DNA from: Desulfuromonadales bacterium
GTDB taxonomy: Bacteria > Desulfobacterota > Desulfuromonadia > Geobacterales > Pseudopelobacteraceae
Assembly (NCBI GenBank): GCA_015688915.1
Contig: JAATGX010000150.1
Location: forward strand, 1 to 8,459
DNA: 8,459 nt
Direction of reading: 5' to 3'
The position numbers and the translations under genes were made by a program. The notes beneath the pieces were generated by a model, which saw only the letters and a list, made by a program, of their open reading frames with translations, had not been told where the DNA came from and did no database searches. Positions 6,317-8,459 of the stretch are shown piece after piece. Within the stretch, counting starts at the first letter, position 1. Each line of letters opens with the position of its first letter.

Positions 6317-6579
6317 TCTCCCGCTATTTCAGGGTCAACCGGCGCGACATGGTCTACCTCAAGTTCATCCTGGAAGCCTACGAGGGGATGAACGTCATGT
6401 CCACAGTGGATAATGCGAACGGGATCATCCGCATCTCCGTCATGCCCGGTTTCGAACAGGATATGGATGGACTGCTGGCGGAATTGGGGACGCAGGTAGT
6501 CATGGAACCGGTGGAGTGGGAGCGGGAGGGAATCGATGGTTTTCCGGGATGGATGCAGACGTGCCGCGCGGCGGGTTAG
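6313..6579 (+). CDS. DUF4911 family protein
   Basis: The 88-residue soluble protein starts at GTG (6313), overlapping the TGA of the deformylase gene as GTGA, with a GGGGG ribosome-binding site ten bases upstream (6298-6302). Seen: RYFRVNRRDMVYLKFILEAYEG, then MSTVDNANGIIRISVMPG and an E/L-rich helix, the layout I associate with DUF4911 (an ACT-like alpha/beta arrangement of Y-x2-F-I-L-E-A-Y-E-G, T-V-D, I-x-V-x-P and L-L-x-x-L). An ATG at residue 13 is an alternative start. Function is unknown. Translational coupling suggests it acts with, or is dosed with, the deformylase; alternatively it is only a neighbour. The family name is from recall, so moderately sure. Confidence 0.75.
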   Translation: MISRYFRVNRRDMVYLKFILEAYEGMNVMSTVDNANGIIRISVMPGFEQDMDGLLAELGTQVVMEPVEWEREGIDGFPGWMQTCRAAG

Positions 6580-6591
6580 GCGTCCGCAGTG

Positions 6592-7299
6592 TCAGAGATA
6601 GTGTTCCTTCAACTCTTTGATGATTTCGACCTGTTCATTCAGGATAAACTGTGAAATGAGGGTTTCCATCTTTCTCTGGGCATCGATAACAAAGACAACT
6701 TTCTGCCAGTCGTCATCCTCAATAATTTTCAGGACCCGTGCCGGCACTTCAAGCAGGCCGCCTGGCAGCGTACAGGAAAAGGTGCCCACCTCCTCGATGC
6801 CCACATCAACCTTGCCCTTCACCCTGATGGACAATCCGCCCAGGGAAATATCGGCCAACTCGCCCGAGACCGCTCCTTCGGACTGCCCGGAAAAGGTCCC
6901 GGCAATCTTTGCATGGACCTCGACCCGTACCGCGTTTCTCCGATCCGCCCGGATCTGCACATAGGCGAATCGCACCAGGATCGCCGCGCATGTGGCGGTG
7001 TTCGCCACGGCGACAAAGGCGTGTACGCCATAATCATGCGGGAAATGTGAACTCCTGATCAGGGTGTATTTGTCATGTCGCATGATCACGGCCTGGCTCT
7101 GGTGAACGATCAACTCGGCCCGATCCCGTGCCACGTTTTCCAGCTTTGCGCTGAAACTTACCGGCACTTCGCGTATAAAATTCAACAGCTTCAGGTCGTC
7201 TTTCAGCCGGCCGCTGTGAATATTCTGCAAAATCTCCGTGATCGCCTCACTGTCTTTCCGCCCATCCGCTATGGTAACCAACGTATAAAGGTCGCTCAT
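6592..7299 (-). CDS. PilZ-domain protein, probable c-di-GMP receptor
   Basis: Predicted cytoplasmic effector that binds cyclic di-GMP and passes the signal to a target such as motility, pili or exopolysaccharide; the target is not visible. The 235-residue protein has an N-terminal domain of about 110 residues (VPVSFSAKLENVARDRAELI and following strands), similar in layout to YcgR-type N-terminal domains, and then a PilZ domain. The two binding motifs are intact: R-x3-R at 121-125 (RNAVR) and D-x-S-x2-G at 150-155 (DISLGG). A charged, probably helical tail follows (about 207-235). ATG at 7299 is chosen; a TTG nine codons upstream (7326) keeps the frame open but is poorer. It converges on the DUF4911 gene with only 12 bp between stops and lies 99 bp downstream of the radical SAM gene on the same strand. 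Confidence 0.9.
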   Translation of the reverse strand: MSDLYTLVTIADGRKDSEAITEILQNIHSGRLKDDLKLLNFIREVPVSFSAKLENVARDRAELIVHQSQAVIMRHDKYTLIRSSHFPHDYGVHAFVAVANTATCAAILVRFAYVQIRADRRNAVRVEVHAKIAGTFSGQSEGAVSGELADISLGGLSIRVKGKVDVGIEEVGTFSCTLPGGLLEVPARVLKIIEDDDWQKVVFVIDAQRKMETLISQFILNEQVEIIKELKEHYL

Positions 7300-7365
7300 G
7301 ACATATCGCCCGTACCGGTGAATCAAGGTCAGTAACTCAGTGGCCCCATACTATCATCTTTACCC

Positions 7366-7394
7366 AATATACCGCAAAAAAAGCCGGGTCAGAA
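7366..7394 (-). promoter_or_regulatory. Possible sigma70-type promoter for the PilZ gene
   Basis: On the minus strand, TTCTGA (7394-7389), a 17-bp spacer containing a T7 run, and TATATT (7371-7366, 5/6 to TATAAT) lie 66 bp upstream of the ATG at 7299. The -35 box is poor (3/6). It sits just after the radical SAM stop, so the PilZ gene may have its own start of transcription. Confidence 0.35.
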
Positions 7395-7398
7395 TTCT

Positions 7399-8459
7399 TC
7401 ACACCACGACGACCGTTAGCCCTTGCCCCGCCGCCGATGCATAGACGAACGTCACGGGCGCCGGCCCCTCGCCCCATGGCTCGCTTCGGAAATCCCGCGA
7501 AAAGGTGAACCGGAACGCCTTGACCCGGCCAGCGGCGGGAAGGTCCAGGCCGGCGGGCAGATCTCCCCGTCCCGGCCAGGCGCACTCCCTGTGGCGGCTT
7601 TCGGCAAAATCGGGAAGTTTGCCCATCCGCGGCATCTCGCTTTGGCAGTAGTCGAAAAACAGGACTTCGCGGAACAGGGGCAGGTCCGCATCCGCGACCA
7701 GCGGCCCCGCCAACCGGGCGAATAATTCGTAGACACGGCGGGTGGAGAAGCCGGAAAGGTTTTCCGTACCGGCCTGGCGGGCCATCTGGTCGAACAGGTG
7801 GGCAACTGCCCGTTTGCGCTGCAGGAATCGAAGCGAGGCGGCAAAGCCGCCATGATTGTAAAACAGGTCCAGCAACCGCCCAATGACCTCGATGCGACCA
7901 ATTTCCACGAAGGAAAGCCAGGGGGTGGCCAAAATCGTATAAGGAGGGAAATCGGAGAAACGGTACGCCTCTCGCCGGGCGATCTCCCGCATGGGCGAAC
8001 CCTTGAGCACCTTGAGCGGTTCGATCTGGATTTCGTGAGGGCCGAGACAGGCCACCTGTTGCAGGGAGTCCAGGAAACCGGCGTAATCTTCACCCGGCAG
8101 CCCGGCCACCAGGTCCAGGTGCAATTCGATCTGCGTTTCGCTGCGCAGACGGCGAATATTCTCGAAAATGCGGGGCAGGCTGCCCGTTCTTCCAACCTGC
8201 GCCAGGGTGTCCTCCGAGGCAGACTGGACACCGATCTCGAAGCGGAAGGTCTTTTCCGGGACCCGTGCGAGCAGGGACAGATTCTCGTCGGTCAGCAGAT
8301 CGGCGGCAATCTCGAAATGAAAATGGCTCCCCCGGTTATGCTCCAGGATGAACTGCCAGATGCGGTTGGCCCGTTGCGCGTCGTAATTGAAGGTGCGGTC
8401 CACCAGTTTTACCTGGGAGACATTCTGCCCCATCAGAAATAACAGGTCGCTCGTGATCC
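7399..8459 (-). CDS. B12-binding/radical SAM protein with DUF4080 tail (N-terminal part beyond window)
   Basis: Visible are about 352 C-terminal residues; the frame runs open to the right edge, so the ATG at 8433 is an internal Met. Seen: Q-V-K-L-V-D-R-T-F-N (motif VDRTFN at about 8386-8403), the FHFEIAADLL stretch, FEIGVQS (8221-8241), LDLVAGLPGED, and EIQIEPLKVLKGSPM, all typical of the second half of the radical SAM TIM barrel. After this comes about 170 residues with the W-L-S-F-x-E-I and FFDYC patterns of DUF4080. The [4Fe-4S]-binding CxxxCxxC and the B12 domain should lie in the missing N-terminal part, which cannot be checked here. Proteins of this kind are predicted SAM-dependent radical enzymes with no settled substrate. 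The stop (TGA) is 99 bp before the PilZ start. Confidence 0.85.
   Translation of the reverse strand, partial: ITSDLLFLMGQNVSQVKLVDRTFNYDAQRANRIWQFILEHNRGSHFHFEIAADLLTDENLSLLARVPEKTFRFEIGVQSASEDTLAQVGRTGSLPRIFENIRRLRSETQIELHLDLVAGLPGEDYAGFLDSLQQVACLGPHEIQIEPLKVLKGSPMREIARREAYRFSDFPPYTILATPWLSFVEIGRIEVIGRLLDLFYNHGGFAASLRFLQRKRAVAHLFDQMARQAGTENLSGFSTRRVYELFARLAGPLVADADLPLFREVLFFDYCQSEMPRMGKLPDFAESRHRECAWPGRGDLPAGLDLPAAGRVKAFRFTFSRDFRSEPWGEGPAPVTFVYASAAGQGLTVVVV

Noticed and set aside
7370..7400. Intrinsic terminator after the radical SAM gene (T7 run on the minus strand)
   Set aside because: No stem of useful length precedes the T-run; only a short GC stretch is present.

Overview
The window looks like a stretch of chromosome from a GC-rich Gram-negative bacterium, most plausibly a Geobacter-type member of the Desulfuromonadia. 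That placement is inferred from gene content: an outer-membrane-type protein and a secreted protein with Sec signals, an ArnD-type deformylase coupled to a DUF4911 protein, a stand-alone PilZ protein, and a B12-binding/radical SAM/DUF4080 protein. No rRNA or other taxonomic marker is present.

Layout from left to right. (1) 1-3548, minus strand: the start of a kdp high-affinity K+ uptake operon, transcribed right to left. A 77-residue soluble protein of unknown function occupies the place where kdpF is often found. It overlaps kdpA by ATGA. kdpA is complete. A 121-bp gap with a nested palindrome follows, then kdpB, cut by the window edge at Met472. kdpC and any kdpDE regulators would lie beyond the left edge. 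(2) About 3577-5257: a 1.6-kb segment bounded by two 79-bp direct repeats (68 of 79 positions identical). It holds two minus-strand envelope genes: an exported, probably beta-barrel protein with a GTG start, and a small secreted protein. (3) 5414-6579, plus strand: an ArnD-like polysaccharide-deacetylase-family deformylase, coupled by a GTGA overlap to a DUF4911 protein. (4) 6592-8459, minus strand: a PilZ c-di-GMP receptor and, upstream of it, the C-terminal part of a B12-binding/radical SAM/DUF4080 protein cut by the right edge.

The kdp genes together form the KdpFABC-type ATP-driven K+ pump. The ArnD homologue would act on an undecaprenyl-phosphate-linked formamido sugar, but no other arn gene is in view. 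The PilZ protein would respond to c-di-GMP. I see no defence system, phage, complete insertion sequence, CRISPR array, tRNA or rRNA. The least ordinary items are the unknown gene coupled to kdpA, the palindrome between kdpA and kdpB, and the paired repeats with helically phased TGTCAA hexamers.
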